DNA of 64,000 nucleotides, from contig NZ_CABVHK010000021.1 in assembly GCF_902497785.1 (NCBI RefSeq), positions 62,001 through 126,000 of the forward strand, in the 5' to 3' direction. Position numbers and translations under genes: made by a program. Origin of the DNA: Pseudomonas fluorescens. GTDB lineage: Bacteria > Pseudomonadota > Gammaproteobacteria > Pseudomonadales > Pseudomonadaceae. This document shows, piece by piece, positions 45,701 through 60,800 of the stretch; within the stretch, counting starts at the first letter, position 1; every line of letters starts with the position of its first letter. The notes under the pieces are model-generated. The model was not told the DNA's origin. It ran no database searches and saw nothing but the letters and a program-made list of their open reading frames with translations.

Positions 45701-48700
45701 GCTGGCCAGAATCACTTGCAGCGGTTGTGAGCCATTGCTCTCGCCGAAGAACGCTGCGCGCAACACTTCATGGTGGTCCAGCGTCTGCTGCCAGGCGCTG
45801 CGGAATGCTTCGACGTCGAGCCCTTGCACGTCCACCCGCATCTGCGGGACGTAGGCGCCGGCCTCCGGGGCGAACAGGCTGTGGAACAGCATGCCTTCCT
45901 GCATCGGCGACAACGGGAAAACAGCCTCGATCTCGCGCGACGCCAATGGCAATGCATCGAGCTGAGCCTGATCGACGTGGACCAGCGGCACGTCACTCGG
46001 TGTCAAGCCACCCGCCCCGCTGGTGCAATGCTCGATCAGCGCTTGCAGTTCAGTGGCGTAGGCCTCGGCCAGACGCTGCACGGTGTGCTCGGTAAACACT
46101 TCGCGGCTGAAGGTCCAGCTCAGGCGCAGTTGGCCGGCGTACACCTGACCGTTAATGCTCAGGCCACGGTCCAGCGAAGCCGAAGCACCTTGCTCGGCGC
46201 CGCCGTTTTCCCGTGCCGGGCGCCACGGTGCCTGCTCATCGAAGCTGGCATCGAACTGGCCCATGTAGTTGAAGGTGATTTGCGGCGGCGGCAAATCCTC
46301 AAGACCGGCCTGCGCCAGATACCGCAGAATGCCGAAACCGATGCCTTTGTCGGGCACCGCGCGCAGCTGTTCCTTGACCGCTTTGATGCTGGCCGCCAGG
46401 TCGCTGGCCGGGGTCAGCTTGAGTGGGAAAATCGAGGTGAACCAACCCACCGTGCGGGTCAGGTCGATATCGTCAAACAGGTCTTCGCGGCCGTGCCCTT
46501 CGAGTTTGACCAGCGTCGATGGCTGACCGGTCCAGGCACCGAGCACCCGCGCCAACGCGGTCAGCAACAGGTCGTTGACCTGCGTGCGGTAAGCCGACGG
46601 AGCGTCTTGCAGCAGTTGGCGGGTGAAGGTTCTGTCGAGCACTGTTTCCACGCTCACGGCGTGCTGACTGGCGAGACTGCCTTGCGGGTTGTCGGCGGGC
46701 AGGTCGACCACAACGTCTTGATACTGACGCTGCCAGTAAGCGGCCTGACTGGCCAATTCGGGGCTTTGCGCATGCTGCTGCAAGCGCGCCGCCCAGGCTT
46801 GATAGGCGCTGGATTTGGCCGGCAGGCGCAAGGGTTGTGCCTGACGCGCCTGGTCGTACGCCGTCTGCAAATCTTCCAGTAACAGGCGCCAGGACACGCC
46901 GTCCACCGCCAGGTGATGCACCACCAGCAGCAAGCGCTGACCGCCAGCGCCCATGTCCACCAGCAAGCCGCGCAACAGCGGGCCGTCTTGCAAATTCAGG
47001 CTGGCCTGCGCGGCGTTGCAGTGATCCAGCAGGTCCTCGGCGGTCGAGGCCTGACGCTGCCACAACACCTCGGCGCTGTTGCACTGCTCGGCCTGAGCCT
47101 GTTGCCAGACACCGTTGACCTCGCGAAAGCGCAGGCGCAACCCGTCGTGATGTTCCAGCAACTTGGCCAATGCCTGTTGCAGGCAGGCGCTGTCCAGCGG
47201 CTCGCGAAGCTCCAGCAAAACCGATTGGTTCCAGTGGTCCCGGGCCTCGATGGCCTGCTCGAAAAACCAGTGCTGGATCGGGGTCAGCAACACTTCACCG
47301 CGCACCGGGCCCTGATCGATCTCAAGCCCTGCACTGCGTTGCGCAACCTTGGCCAGACTCTGCACGGTCTGGTGCTGAAACAGATCACGCGGACTGATGC
47401 GAATGCCGGCCTGACGCGCACGGCTGACCACCTGAATCGAGATGATCGAGTCGCCGCCCAGTTCGAAAAAGTTATCGTCAATGCCCACGCGTTGCAGCTT
47501 GAGTACGTCTTGCCAGATTGCTGCCAACGCCACCTGCATCTCGTCCGCCGGCGCCGTGAAAACCTGTTGCGCGAGCGCGGCATCCGGTGTCGGCAGCGCA
47601 TTGCGATCGAGCTTGCCATTGCTGGTCAGCGGCCAGTGATCGAGTTTGAGCAGATGCGCCGGCACCATGTAGTCCGGCAGACCGGCCTGCAAGTGTTCGC
47701 GCAACGACTGACGCAAATCAGCGACGTCAGCGGTCACGGTGAACCATGCGACGAGTTGCTGGCTGCCATTGATCTGCGGCGCCAGCACCAGCGCCTGTTC
47801 GATGGCCGGGTGACGTTGCAGGCGGTCCTGGATTTCCCCGAGTTCGATGCGAAAGCCCCGGATTTTTACTTGATGGTCGATGCGCCCGGCGTACTCGATG
47901 CTGCCATCGGCGCAGTAGCGCGCCAGATCGCCGGTGCGGTACAGGCGCGCACCCGCTTCGCTGGCGAACAGGTCCGGAACAAAGCGCGTGGCGCTCAGGT
48001 CGGCGCGCTGGTGATAACCGCGTGCGAGCCCGGCGCCCCCCACGTACAACTCGCCGACACAGCCCTTGGCCACCGGGTTCAGGCGCGGGTCGAGCACGTA
48101 CCAGCGCAGGTCGGCAATCGGCTCGCCCAGCGGCGAACTGGTGGCGCCGTCGAGGTCGGCGCGGGACAGCGGCCGGTATGTCACGTGCACCGTGGTTTCG
48201 GTGATGCCGTACATGTTGATCAGCTGCGGTTGCTGGTCGTCGAACGCGTCGTACCAGGGGCGCAGGCTCGGAACGTCCAGCGCTTCGCCGCCGAACACCA
48301 CATAACGCAGGGCCATGCCCTGGGCGTGGGCGCAGGCAAACGGCATCAGTTGACGAAACGCCGACGGCGTCTGGTTCAGCACCGTGACCTGTTCGTCACG
48401 CAGCAACCGGGCGAAGTCTTCCGGGGAACGGCTGACGGCGTGCGGCACCACCACCAATTTGCCGCCGTAGAACAACGCGCCAAAGATTTCCCACACGGAG
48501 AAGTCGAAGGCATAGGAATGGAACAGGCTCCAGACATCGTCCGCGTTGAAGCCGAACCAGTGCTCGGTGGCGCTGAACAGCCGCGTCAGGTTGCTGTGGG
48601 GCAGCAACGTGCCTTTGGGTTTGCCGGTGGAACCGGAGGTGTAAATGACGTAAGCGAGATTGTCCGGGCAGGTGAGGTTTGGCAGATTGTCGGCGCACGC

Positions 48701-50610
48701 TTGTTGCAGCCAGTCACTGGTCTGGTCGAGGCACATCACTTCGATGCCTTCGGACAATGGCAGCCGTGGCAACAGCGCGGACTCGGTCAACAGCAGTCGC
48801 GTGCCGCTGTCGGCGAGCATGTAAGCCAGGCGATCCTGTGGATAATCCGGGTCCAGCGGCACATAGGCGCCGCCGGCCTTGAGGATTGCCAGCACGCTGA
48901 CGATCATCTGCAGCGAGCGCTCCAGCGCGATACCCACCAGCACGTCCGGCCCGACGCCGCGTTCGCGCAGACGCTGGGCTATGCGGTTGGCCTGTTCATT
49001 CAATTGCGCATAGCTGAGGGTCGCGCCGTCGCACGTCACCGCAATGTTATGCGGGTGCGCGGCAGCCTGGGCCTCGATCAGTTGATGCGCGCACAGCGAG
49101 TTCGTGACCGGTGTAGCGGCGTTGCGGTTCCAGTCCAGCAAGGTGGCTTGCTGCTCGGTGTCGGCGAGCATGCACAAGTCCGCCAAGGCGACCGTGCCGT
49201 CGGCGCAGATTGCCTGCAACAGGTTCAGCCAATGCTGCCCCAGACGCTCGATGGTCGACACATCGAATAATTCAGTGGCGTAGACGAACGAAGCGTGGAG
49301 GCCATCGTCGCTTTCCACGGTGTCGAGCATCAGGTCGAGTTTGGTGGTCTTTTCGTCCCAGATCAGCGGTTCGACGCTCAGGCCCGGCAAGTCCCAACGC
49401 TGCGGGCCGCCGGCATCGCGCTGGTGGTTGAACATCACCTGGAACAACGGCGTGTGGCTCAGGCTGCGTTCAACACCGAGGCCATCGACCAGTTGCTCGA
49501 AGGGCAAATCCTGATGCGCCTGCGCGCCCAATGCCGCCGTTTTGACCTCGGCGAGCAATTGCAGAAACGGCTGGTCCGCGTGGGGCTGGCAACGCAACAC
49601 TTGGGTGTTGACGAAAAAGCCCAGCAGGTTTTCCACGTCCTGGCGGGTGCGGTTGGCAATCGGCACGCCGACGCGAATGTCCTGTTCGCCGCTGTAGCGA
49701 TGCAACAGGGTTTGCAGCGACGCCATCAGCACCATGAACAGCGTGCAGCCTTCGCGACGGGCAAGGTCTTTCAGACGGGACGCGACGGCGGCCGGCACTT
49801 GCAGCTCGACGCTGGCACCCTGCTGACTTGGGATCGCCGGGCGCCGACGGTCGGACGGCAGGTTCAACGGCGGATGCTCGCGACCCAGTTGTTCACGCCA
49901 ATACGCGAGCTGACGCTCGGCCTCGCCGGCCTCCAGCCACAGGCGCTGCCAGCGGGCAAAATCGGCGTATTGAATACTCAGCGCAGGCAATTGCGCCGGT
50001 TGACCCGCGCTCAACTGCGCATAGAGCCGGGTGAATTCCTGCAACAGAATCGGCAGCGAGCCGCCGTCGGTGACGATGTGATGGAACGTCAGCACCAGCA
50101 CATGCTGTTGCGCATCGAGGCTGACAAGCCGGCAACGCATCAACGGGCCGTGCTGCAAATCGAATGGCTGCCCGGCGTTGAGGGCGATCTGCCGTTGCAG
50201 TTCGGCTTCATCTGCAGCGTCGGATTCGACCAGCGTCGCGTCCATTCGCGGGTGGATTTTTTGCAGCACTTGCTGCTCGTCGAAGACGAACGTGGTGCGC
50301 AGCACTTCATGACGCTGCACCAACGCGTCCAGCGTTTGCGCCAGCGCTGCGCGGTTCAGCTCACCGCTGAGGCGAAAGGTACCGGTCAGGTTGTAGGCGG
50401 TCGCCTGCGGCTGCATCTGCCACAGGAACCACAAGCGTTGTTGTGCGTAAGACGCGGGCAATGTGTCGACCGCCGGGTCCCTTGGCGGGATCGGCAGCAG
50501 TTCCAGGGTCAGGCCCTGGGCGTGCATCTTTTCCTGCAGGGCACGCCGCGCATCCAGGCTAAGGCCGCAGAAACGCTGGGCCAGGATCATCATTCTGTCC
50601 GGTGCAGCAC

Positions 50611-50614
<4 letters not shown>
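42509..50614 (-). CDS. pvdD: Pyoverdine NRPS (C-A-T-E-C-A-T), upstream part of frameshifted pvdD
   Basis: Two complete modules. Module 1: condensation (HHIVTDG near residue 182), adenylation (YTSGSTGKPKG near 658), carrier (GGDSIIS near 1055), epimerisation (HHLAVDGVSW near 1233; EGHGRED). Its code D-F-W-N-V-G-M-V-H-K indicates Thr, epimerised to the D series. Module 2: condensation (HHHILLDG near 1700), adenylation (near 2160; code D-V-W-H-M-S-L-I-D-K, Ser), carrier (GGDSIVS near 2547). A third condensation domain begins VEDVYP and is then lost: a 5-bp duplication shifts the frame and an abnormal Cys/Arg-rich tail follows to 42509. The start overlaps the pvdJ-like stop by 4 bp. Confidence 0.9.
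42736..42745 (-). other. 5-bp tandem duplication causing a frameshift in pvdD
   Basis: Plus strand GGGTAGGGTA. With one GGGTA removed, the minus strand reads VEDVYPLSPMQQGMLFHS, the standard start of a condensation domain. The two frames then join into one 3931-residue frame (11,796 bp, divisible by three). Confidence 0.88.
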
Positions 50615-53706
<3,092 letters not shown>

Positions 53707-53715
53707 GTCGTGTCC

Positions 53716-54774
53716 TTATTCCTGATCCAGGTCGGCGCTTTTCTGCGCGATGGCCATGGCCGTGAGGATTTTTCTGTAGCCGGTGAATTCATTGCGCGCA
53801 TGCACGCTGAGGATGTTGTCGAGAAGCACCACGTCGCCCTTCTCCCAGGCGAACTCGACCATCACGTCGCGATAGATGCCCTGCAGGTGGCGAATAACGT
53901 CGTCGGGAATCGCCGTGCCGTCGCCGAAGAAAGTGTTCTGCGGCAGGTCTTGCGGGCCGAATTCGCGCAGCAGGTTGTCGCGAATGCTGTCGGGCAAGGT
54001 CAGTGCGTTGAAGAAGGTGGCGTGGTTGAACCAGATGCGTTCGCCGGTCAGCGGATGCCGGACGATGGCCGGGCCGTTTTGCCGGGTGCGCAGGCGATTG
54101 CCGGACTTCCACTCGGCCTGGATACCGATTTTCGCGCAGTAGGCTTCGACCTCGCGGCGCTCTTCGCTCTGGAACACCGTTTGCCACGGCAGGCCCATGC
54201 CGTCGCCGTAGTTGCGCACGTACATGATGCGTTTGCGCTGGAATTCCTCGTGCACGGCCGGGTCGATGCGCGCGAGGATTTCCCGGGTGTCGCCGAACGG
54301 GGTTTCGCCGCCCGTGATCGAGGGCGTGTCGCAGTAGAAGTACAGGTGGCGCGGGAACACCGGCGAATAGGAATGCTCGTTGTGCGGGAAGATTTTCTCC
54401 GCCGCCGGGTAATCCGTGGAGCTGTAGATTTTGAACTGGCCGGTAATCTGCGTCCGTGGCGAGGCGCGGAACAGGTACTCCAGGGCACCGTCGGAAATAG
54501 CCGCCACGCAGCGGTTGAATTCGCCGATGTCGGCGACCTGAAAACCACGGAACAGAATCACCGCGTGTTCCAGCAGCTTGCTTTCGATCAGCGCGCGATT
54601 CTGCGTCGCCCAGTCCACCAGGCTCACACCGGGCACGGCCGGGCGGCACACCAGTGGCATGCTGACGCCGTCGAACATCGGCGCAAAATTCACCAGCCGG
54701 GTCGGGTCGGTGGACAGGCTCTTGCGCGCACCGCGACCGATTTTGGCAATGGATTTGCTGGTTGAAACAGTCAT
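53716..54774 (-). CDS. TauD/SyrP-like Fe(II)/2-oxoglutarate amino-acid beta-hydroxylase
   Basis: 352-aa non-haem iron dioxygenase of the TauD family, close to SyrP-type enzymes that hydroxylate a carrier-bound amino acid. Metal ligands are likely His and Glu in FPHNEHSYSP and the distal His in LDNILSVHARNEF. Arg residues after it would bind 2-oxoglutarate. AVILFRGFQVADI is a typical early strand. It is placed between two NRPS genes on the same strand (51 bp after pvdI, 9 bp before pvdJ), so the substrate is most likely the residue loaded by the next protein, His or Asp. The product supplies a bidentate iron ligand. Confidence 0.88.
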   Translation of the reverse strand: MTVSTSKSIAKIGRGARKSLSTDPTRLVNFAPMFDGVSMPLVCRPAVPGVSLVDWATQNRALIESKLLEHAVILFRGFQVADIGEFNRCVAAISDGALEYLFRASPRTQITGQFKIYSSTDYPAAEKIFPHNEHSYSPVFPRHLYFYCDTPSITGGETPFGDTREILARIDPAVHEEFQRKRIMYVRNYGDGMGLPWQTVFQSEERREVEAYCAKIGIQAEWKSGNRLRTRQNGPAIVRHPLTGERIWFNHATFFNALTLPDSIRDNLLREFGPQDLPQNTFFGDGTAIPDDVIRHLQGIYRDVMVEFAWEKGDVVLLDNILSVHARNEFTGYRKILTAMAIAQKSADLDQE

Positions 54775-54825
54775 GAACCCCTCCAGAAAATGATGGCGGC
54801 AGCCGATTGGCGGCGTCGCTATGAA

Positions 54826-57800
54826 TCAGTCCGCCGCGGCCGGCGTGCCACGAATCGCCGAGCGGCGCTTGATCGCCATGGCCCCACCCAACAACGCCTT
54901 GCGTTGTTCGTTCAGGCGCACATCGGCGCGGCGCTGCACGTCCGTGGCCAGGTCCAGCAGATCGCTGACCGTCAACTCGTCGGCGCGCAACAACGCGTGC
55001 AATACCGCCTCGATTTGTTCGAACAGGCATTCCAGCGTGCTCGGCAAGTACTGCCCGGCGGGTGTTTCGAAACTCAGGTGAATGTGTTCGGCCTCGTTGT
55101 AGAACGCGGCGACCATGCCGATCTCGGCGGCCTGGCGTCCGGACGGAAAGTCCTCGACCTGCAGGCCATCCATGGACGGCAAACGACCGACGCCTTCCTG
55201 ATAAATCAGCTTGATGTCGAACAACGGCGAACGCCCGGCACGACGCGGCAGGCGCAAGGCTTCCACCAGCCGTTCGAACGGCAAATCCTGATGGTCCGAA
55301 GCCTCCAGCACCGCGCGGCGACAGGCTTGCAACAGTTGCCCGGCCGCCTGGTCGGCATCCACCTCCACTTGCAGCACTAATTGGTTAACGAAGAAGCCGA
55401 CCATTTGTTCAAGCTCAATGTGATTTCGGTTGGCAATATCGGTACCGATGCGCACGCGACTGACCTCGGTGCGCTGGCGCAACACCAGGGTGAAACCGGC
55501 CAATAGCAGCATGAACAGCGACAATCCACGCTGTTGGGCGAAGTCGCGCAACTGCTGACTCAAGGTCGCACTCAAGGTGAAATGCTGGCTGGCGCCGGCC
55601 TGCGCCGGGCGCTGATCGCCATCGGCTGGCAGCTCAAGGACGGTTTGCGGCTGGCCAAGGCGCGCAACCCAGTAATCGAGCTGACGTTGCAGCTCGCCGC
55701 CCTGCTCCAGCCAGTGGCGCTGCCATTTGGCGAAGTCTGCGTATTGCACGCCGTGGTGCGGCAACTGCACCACGCCGCCCCGATTCAGCGCCGGATACAG
55801 GGCGACGAATTCGTTGATCAGAATGCGGAACGACCAGTCATCGGCGGCGATGTGGTGCACCGTCAGCAGCAGCACGTGTTCCTGATCCGCAACCTGCAAC
55901 AGCCGCACCCGCAGCAATGGTCCGTGACGCAGATCGAACGGCCGGGCCGCTTCTTCACGGGCCCGTTGCGCGGCTTCGAGGTCCGGCGCCGGCACATGCC
56001 GCAGGTCGCTGGCGACGAAATCCAGTGGCAGGTCGGCGTGCACCTGCTGCCAGGTCTGACCGTCGGCCTCGTAGAACGTGGTGCGCAATACGGTGTGACG
56101 CTGGACCAGGGTTGCGAAGGTTTGCTCCAGCGCTGACAGGTTCAAATCACCGCGCAAACGCAGGGCGCCCGGCATGTTGTACATCGAGCTTTCAGGTTCG
56201 AGGTTCCACAGGAACCACAAGCGCTGCTGGGCGAAGGACAACGGCTGACGTTCGCCGGACAAGTCCGCCACCAGCGCCGGACGCTCGAAAACGCCTGCAT
56301 CGTGGTGCAGGCCTTGAACCTGCGCGGCGAAATCCTCCAGGCGAGGGTGTTCAAACAGGCTGCGCAAACTCACCGACAGGCCAAGGCGCTGGCGAATCTG
56401 CGAGATGATTTGCGTGGCGAGCAATGAATGACCACCCAGCTCGAAAAAGCTGTGCTCACGATCGACACGCGCAACCTGCAACACCTGCTGCCAGATCTGC
56501 GCCAGCTCGATTTCCAGCGGGCCTTGCGGTGCCGTGCCGGCCACCGTCTCCCAGACCTCGGGCGCCGGCAGCGCGGCACGGTCGAGTTTGCCGTTGCGGT
56601 TAAGTGGCAGCGCGTTCATCACCACCAGTCGCGCGGGGAGCATGTAATCCGGCAGACGCTCGGCCAGTGCCTGACGCACCGTTGCAGTGAGTTGACGCGA
56701 GTCGGCGTTCGACGGCGTTGGCACCACATAGCCGATCAGCTGCTTGCCACCGACGCCCTCGTGAACCAGCACCGCGGCTTCGTTGATCATCGGCAAGCCT
56801 TGCAGGTGCGCTTCCAGTTCACCGAGCTCGATGCGGAAACCGCGAATTTTCACCTGGTGATCGATGCGCCCCAGGTATTCCAGCGCGCCGTCTTCGCGAT
56901 AGCGCGCCAGATCGCCGCTGCGGTACAGGCGTGCGCCCGGCGTGGTGGAAAACGGATCGGCAATAAAACGCTCGGCGCTCAGCCCAGGACGCTGGTGGTA
57001 GTGCCGGGCAATGCCAGCGTCGCCGCCGATGCACAATTCGCCCACGCAACCGGTCGGCAGCAGATGGCCCTCGGTGTCCAGTACGTACAGCGCCCGCCCC
57101 GGCAACGCGCGGCCAATCGGTACGCCGATCCGGTTTTGCGTATCGGCCAGCGAGCACAGGTGGGTGCTGGAGACCACGGTGGCTTCGGTCGGCCCATAAG
57201 TGTTGAGCAAACGTACAGCGCCAAGACCGGCGGCGTGCCACAGCTTCAGGCCTTCCAGCGACATGGCTTCGCCGCCGACATGGACCTGACGCAGGCGCCC
57301 CTGGTCACGCTGCGGTTGAGCGGCCCATTCCTGAGCCAGCAAGTACCAATAGGCCGCCGGCAAATCGGCGAGGGTCACGCCGTGCTCGATGATCTGCCGG
57401 TACAGGGTGTCGGTGTCCCACAGCTCATCACCGCGCAACACCAGTGCCGCCCCCACGCACAGCGGCGGATAGCACTGCTCGACAAAGCCGTCGAAGCTGA
57501 ACGTGGCGAATTGCAGCACACGGTCGTCGGCACTCAGTTGCGAATACTCCGCCGCAATCACGCAGAACTCGCGCAGTGCGGCGTGGGTCAGGCACACGCC
57601 TTTTGGCCGGCCGGTGGAGCCAGAGGTGTAAATCAGGTAGGCGAGGTCTTCGGCACCGGCGAGGTTGATCGGGTTCGCCGTTGAATAGCCGGCCATCGAC
57701 GCGGCGGTCAGCGCCAGGCGCGGCAGGCCTTCGGGCAACGCGACATCGGCGAGCAAATCCGGTTGCGCCAGCAGCAGGTCGATTGCGCTGTCTTCGATCA

Positions 57801-60800
57801 TGTCGGCCAGGCGCTCGGCCGGGTAGTCCGGGTCCAGCGGCACATAAGCAGCGCCGGACTTGAGAATGGCCATGAGGCTGACGATCATCTGCGCATTGCG
57901 TCGCACCGACAGGCCGACCCGTTGCCCCGGCGCCACACCGTGTTCGCGCAGTCGATGAGCGAGCTGGTTCGACCGGGCGTTGAGCTGTGCATACGTCAGC
58001 CGTTCATCGCCGGCGATCACCGCCCAGGCATCCGGTGTGCGTGCCGCTTGCTGCTCGAAACGTTGATGCGCCAGCAAAGGGCTGCCCAGCAGCGGCGCGG
58101 CAGGACGCGAGCCCAGTAGTACCTGCGCCTGTTGCCGAGCGTCCAGCAGACTGACTGCGCCCAGCACCTGTTGCGGTTGCGAAACGAATTGCTCCAGTAC
58201 ATGCAACAGGTTCGCGCCCAAGCGCTCGATCTGCGCGGCGCTGAACATGGCCTGATCGAAACTGAATTGCACACGCAGGCTGGCGCCGACTTCGATGCCC
58301 AGCGTCAGCGGGTAGCTGGTGATTTCGTGATTGCGCAGCGCGCCGAAGGTCAGGCCGGCCGGCGCGCCTTGCTTGAGCGCTTCGGCCACCGGGAAGTTTT
58401 CAAACACCAGCAAGCTGTCGAACAGCGCGTTGCCCGGTTGCCCGGCCCAGCCCTGAATCGCGTACAGCGGCACATGCTCGAACTCGCGCAGGCTCAGGTT
58501 CAGCGCTTGCAGTTCATTGAGCCACTGGCTGACCGGTTGCGCGGAGTGCGGCGCGGCGATAATCGGCAAGGTGTTGATGAACAGTCCCAGCTGCTGCTCG
58601 ATACCCGGCAACGGTGCCGAGCGCCCGGCAATGGTCGCACCGAACGCCACGCAGGATTGACCGGTGTAGCGCTGCAACAGCAATCCCCAGGCGCCTTGCA
58701 GCAACGTGTTGAGGGTGATTTTTTGCTGGCGGGTGAAATCCGCCAGCCGCTGCATCGCGGCGCTTTCCAGCGTCAGATGATGCTCGCCCATGCCACGGCC
58801 CTCGAAAGGATTCGGCAAGGCTTGCGCCAGCAAGGTCGGCGTTTCGAGCGCGGTCAGCGCCTGTTTCCAGAACTGTTCGCCTGCCGCCAGGGGTTGCTGC
58901 TGAATCCAGCCCAGATAGTCGCGGTATTGCCCCAGCGGTTTGGCCAGTGTTTGCCCGGCGTAATGCTGAATCACCTCGCCGAGCAACTGCGCGTTGCTCC
59001 AGCCGTCCATGAGGATGTGATGACTGGTGTAGATCAGGTGCCAGGCGTTGCCGGTTTGGCGCACCAGCATCAGGCGAAACAACGGTGCGGCATTGAGTTC
59101 GAAACCACGGCTGCGCTCTTCGGCGGCCAGCGCATCGAGGTCGATATCGGCGGCCTCGATCACCTGCAATTGCAAGTCGATCTGGCGATGAATCACCTGA
59201 TGCGCAGCTTCCAGACCCGACCAATGGAAGCTGCTGCGCAGAATGTCGTGGCGACTGATCGCCGCTTGCCAGGCCCGCCCGAAGGCCGCCAGTTCCAGAC
59301 CCTGGATATCGAGGCGCAGCTGGTTGATGTAGGCCTCGGCCTGTGGCTCATACAGGGTGTGAAACAGCATGCCCTGCTGCATCGGCGTCAATGGATACAT
59401 GTCCTCGATGGCCGGCGCGGCGACGGGCAGTGCATCCAGTTGTGCCTGAGTGATTCGCGCCAGCGGGAAGTCCGACGGCGTGACCTGCCCCGCCGGTGTG
59501 GCGCAGCAGTGTTCAATCAGCGCGCTGAGTTCGTCGGTGTAGGCATCGGCCAGTAGCTGGACGGTGGCGTCGGCGAACATGTCGCGACTGAATCCCCATT
59601 GCAGCGACAGTTGCCCGCCATAGACCTGGCTTTCCAGCGTCAGCCAGTTGCCCAGCGGTGCGTCGTCGTCCTGGGCCTGGCCGCCGCTTTCTGCTGCCGG
59701 CACGAACAGCGCGTCGTCATCGAACTGGCGGTCGAACTGGCCGAGGTAATTGAAGGTGATGCGCGGTGCCGGCAACCCTCGCAACGCTTCACGCCCGGCC
59801 GGATCGCCGAGGTAGCGCAGCAGGCCATAACCCAGGCCTTTATCGGGGACGGCGCGCAGCTGTTCCTTGATCGACTTGATCGAATTCGCCACGTCCGCGT
59901 GAGGTTGCAGGCGCACCGGAAACAGGCTGGTGAACCAGCCGACGGTGCGCGTCAGGTCGAGGTCGTCGAACAGGTCTTCACGGCCATGGCCTTCAAGCTG
60001 GATCAGTGTCGAGGGCTGCCCGGTCCAGCGGCAGATCACCCGCGCCAGCGCGGTCAGCAGCAGGTCATTGACCTGTGTGCGATAGGCTGCCGGAGCCGTT
60101 TGCAGCAGTTGGCGTGTCAACCCGGCGTCGAGCTTCGATTCAATCTTGTGGCCGTGGCGATGCTCCAGGCTGCCTTGCGGATTTTCGCAGGGCAGATCGC
60201 GGGCATCGGCGTGTTGCGCCTGCCAGTACGGCAATTGCTGATCCAGCGTGCGGGCATGCGCGTGCAGATGGCTGGCCCAGCGTTGGTAGGCGCCGGTTTT
60301 GTCCGGCAACGCCGTGGCGCCACCTTTTGCCAATGTTGCATAGGCCTGTTGCAGGTCTTCAAGCAGCACTCGCCAGGACACACCGTCCACCGCCAGATGG
60401 TGCACCGCCAGCAACAGGCGTTGCGTGCCATCGTCGAGGTTGATCAGCAACGCGCGCAGCAACGGGCCGTCGGCCAGATCGAGGCTGCGTTGTGCTTCGT
60501 CGCACAGGGCCGTTATTGCGTGTGCCGAAGCGGCGGTGCGCTGCCACAGCCCCGCTGTTTCAACCTGCGGCCCGTGACGCTGCTGCCAGCCATCGACACC
60601 CGCGTTGAAACGCAGGCGCAAGGCATCGTGATGATTGATCAGCGCGACCAATGCGGCTTCAAGTGCTTGCGGGTTCAGCGCCTCGCGCGGCGTCAGCAGT
60701 AACGACTGGTTCCAGTGGTGCGGCTGCGCGATGGCCTGTTCGAAAAAGTAATGTTGTGCGGGAGTCAGCAGCACTTCGCCGCTGACCGGCCCTTGGACAA

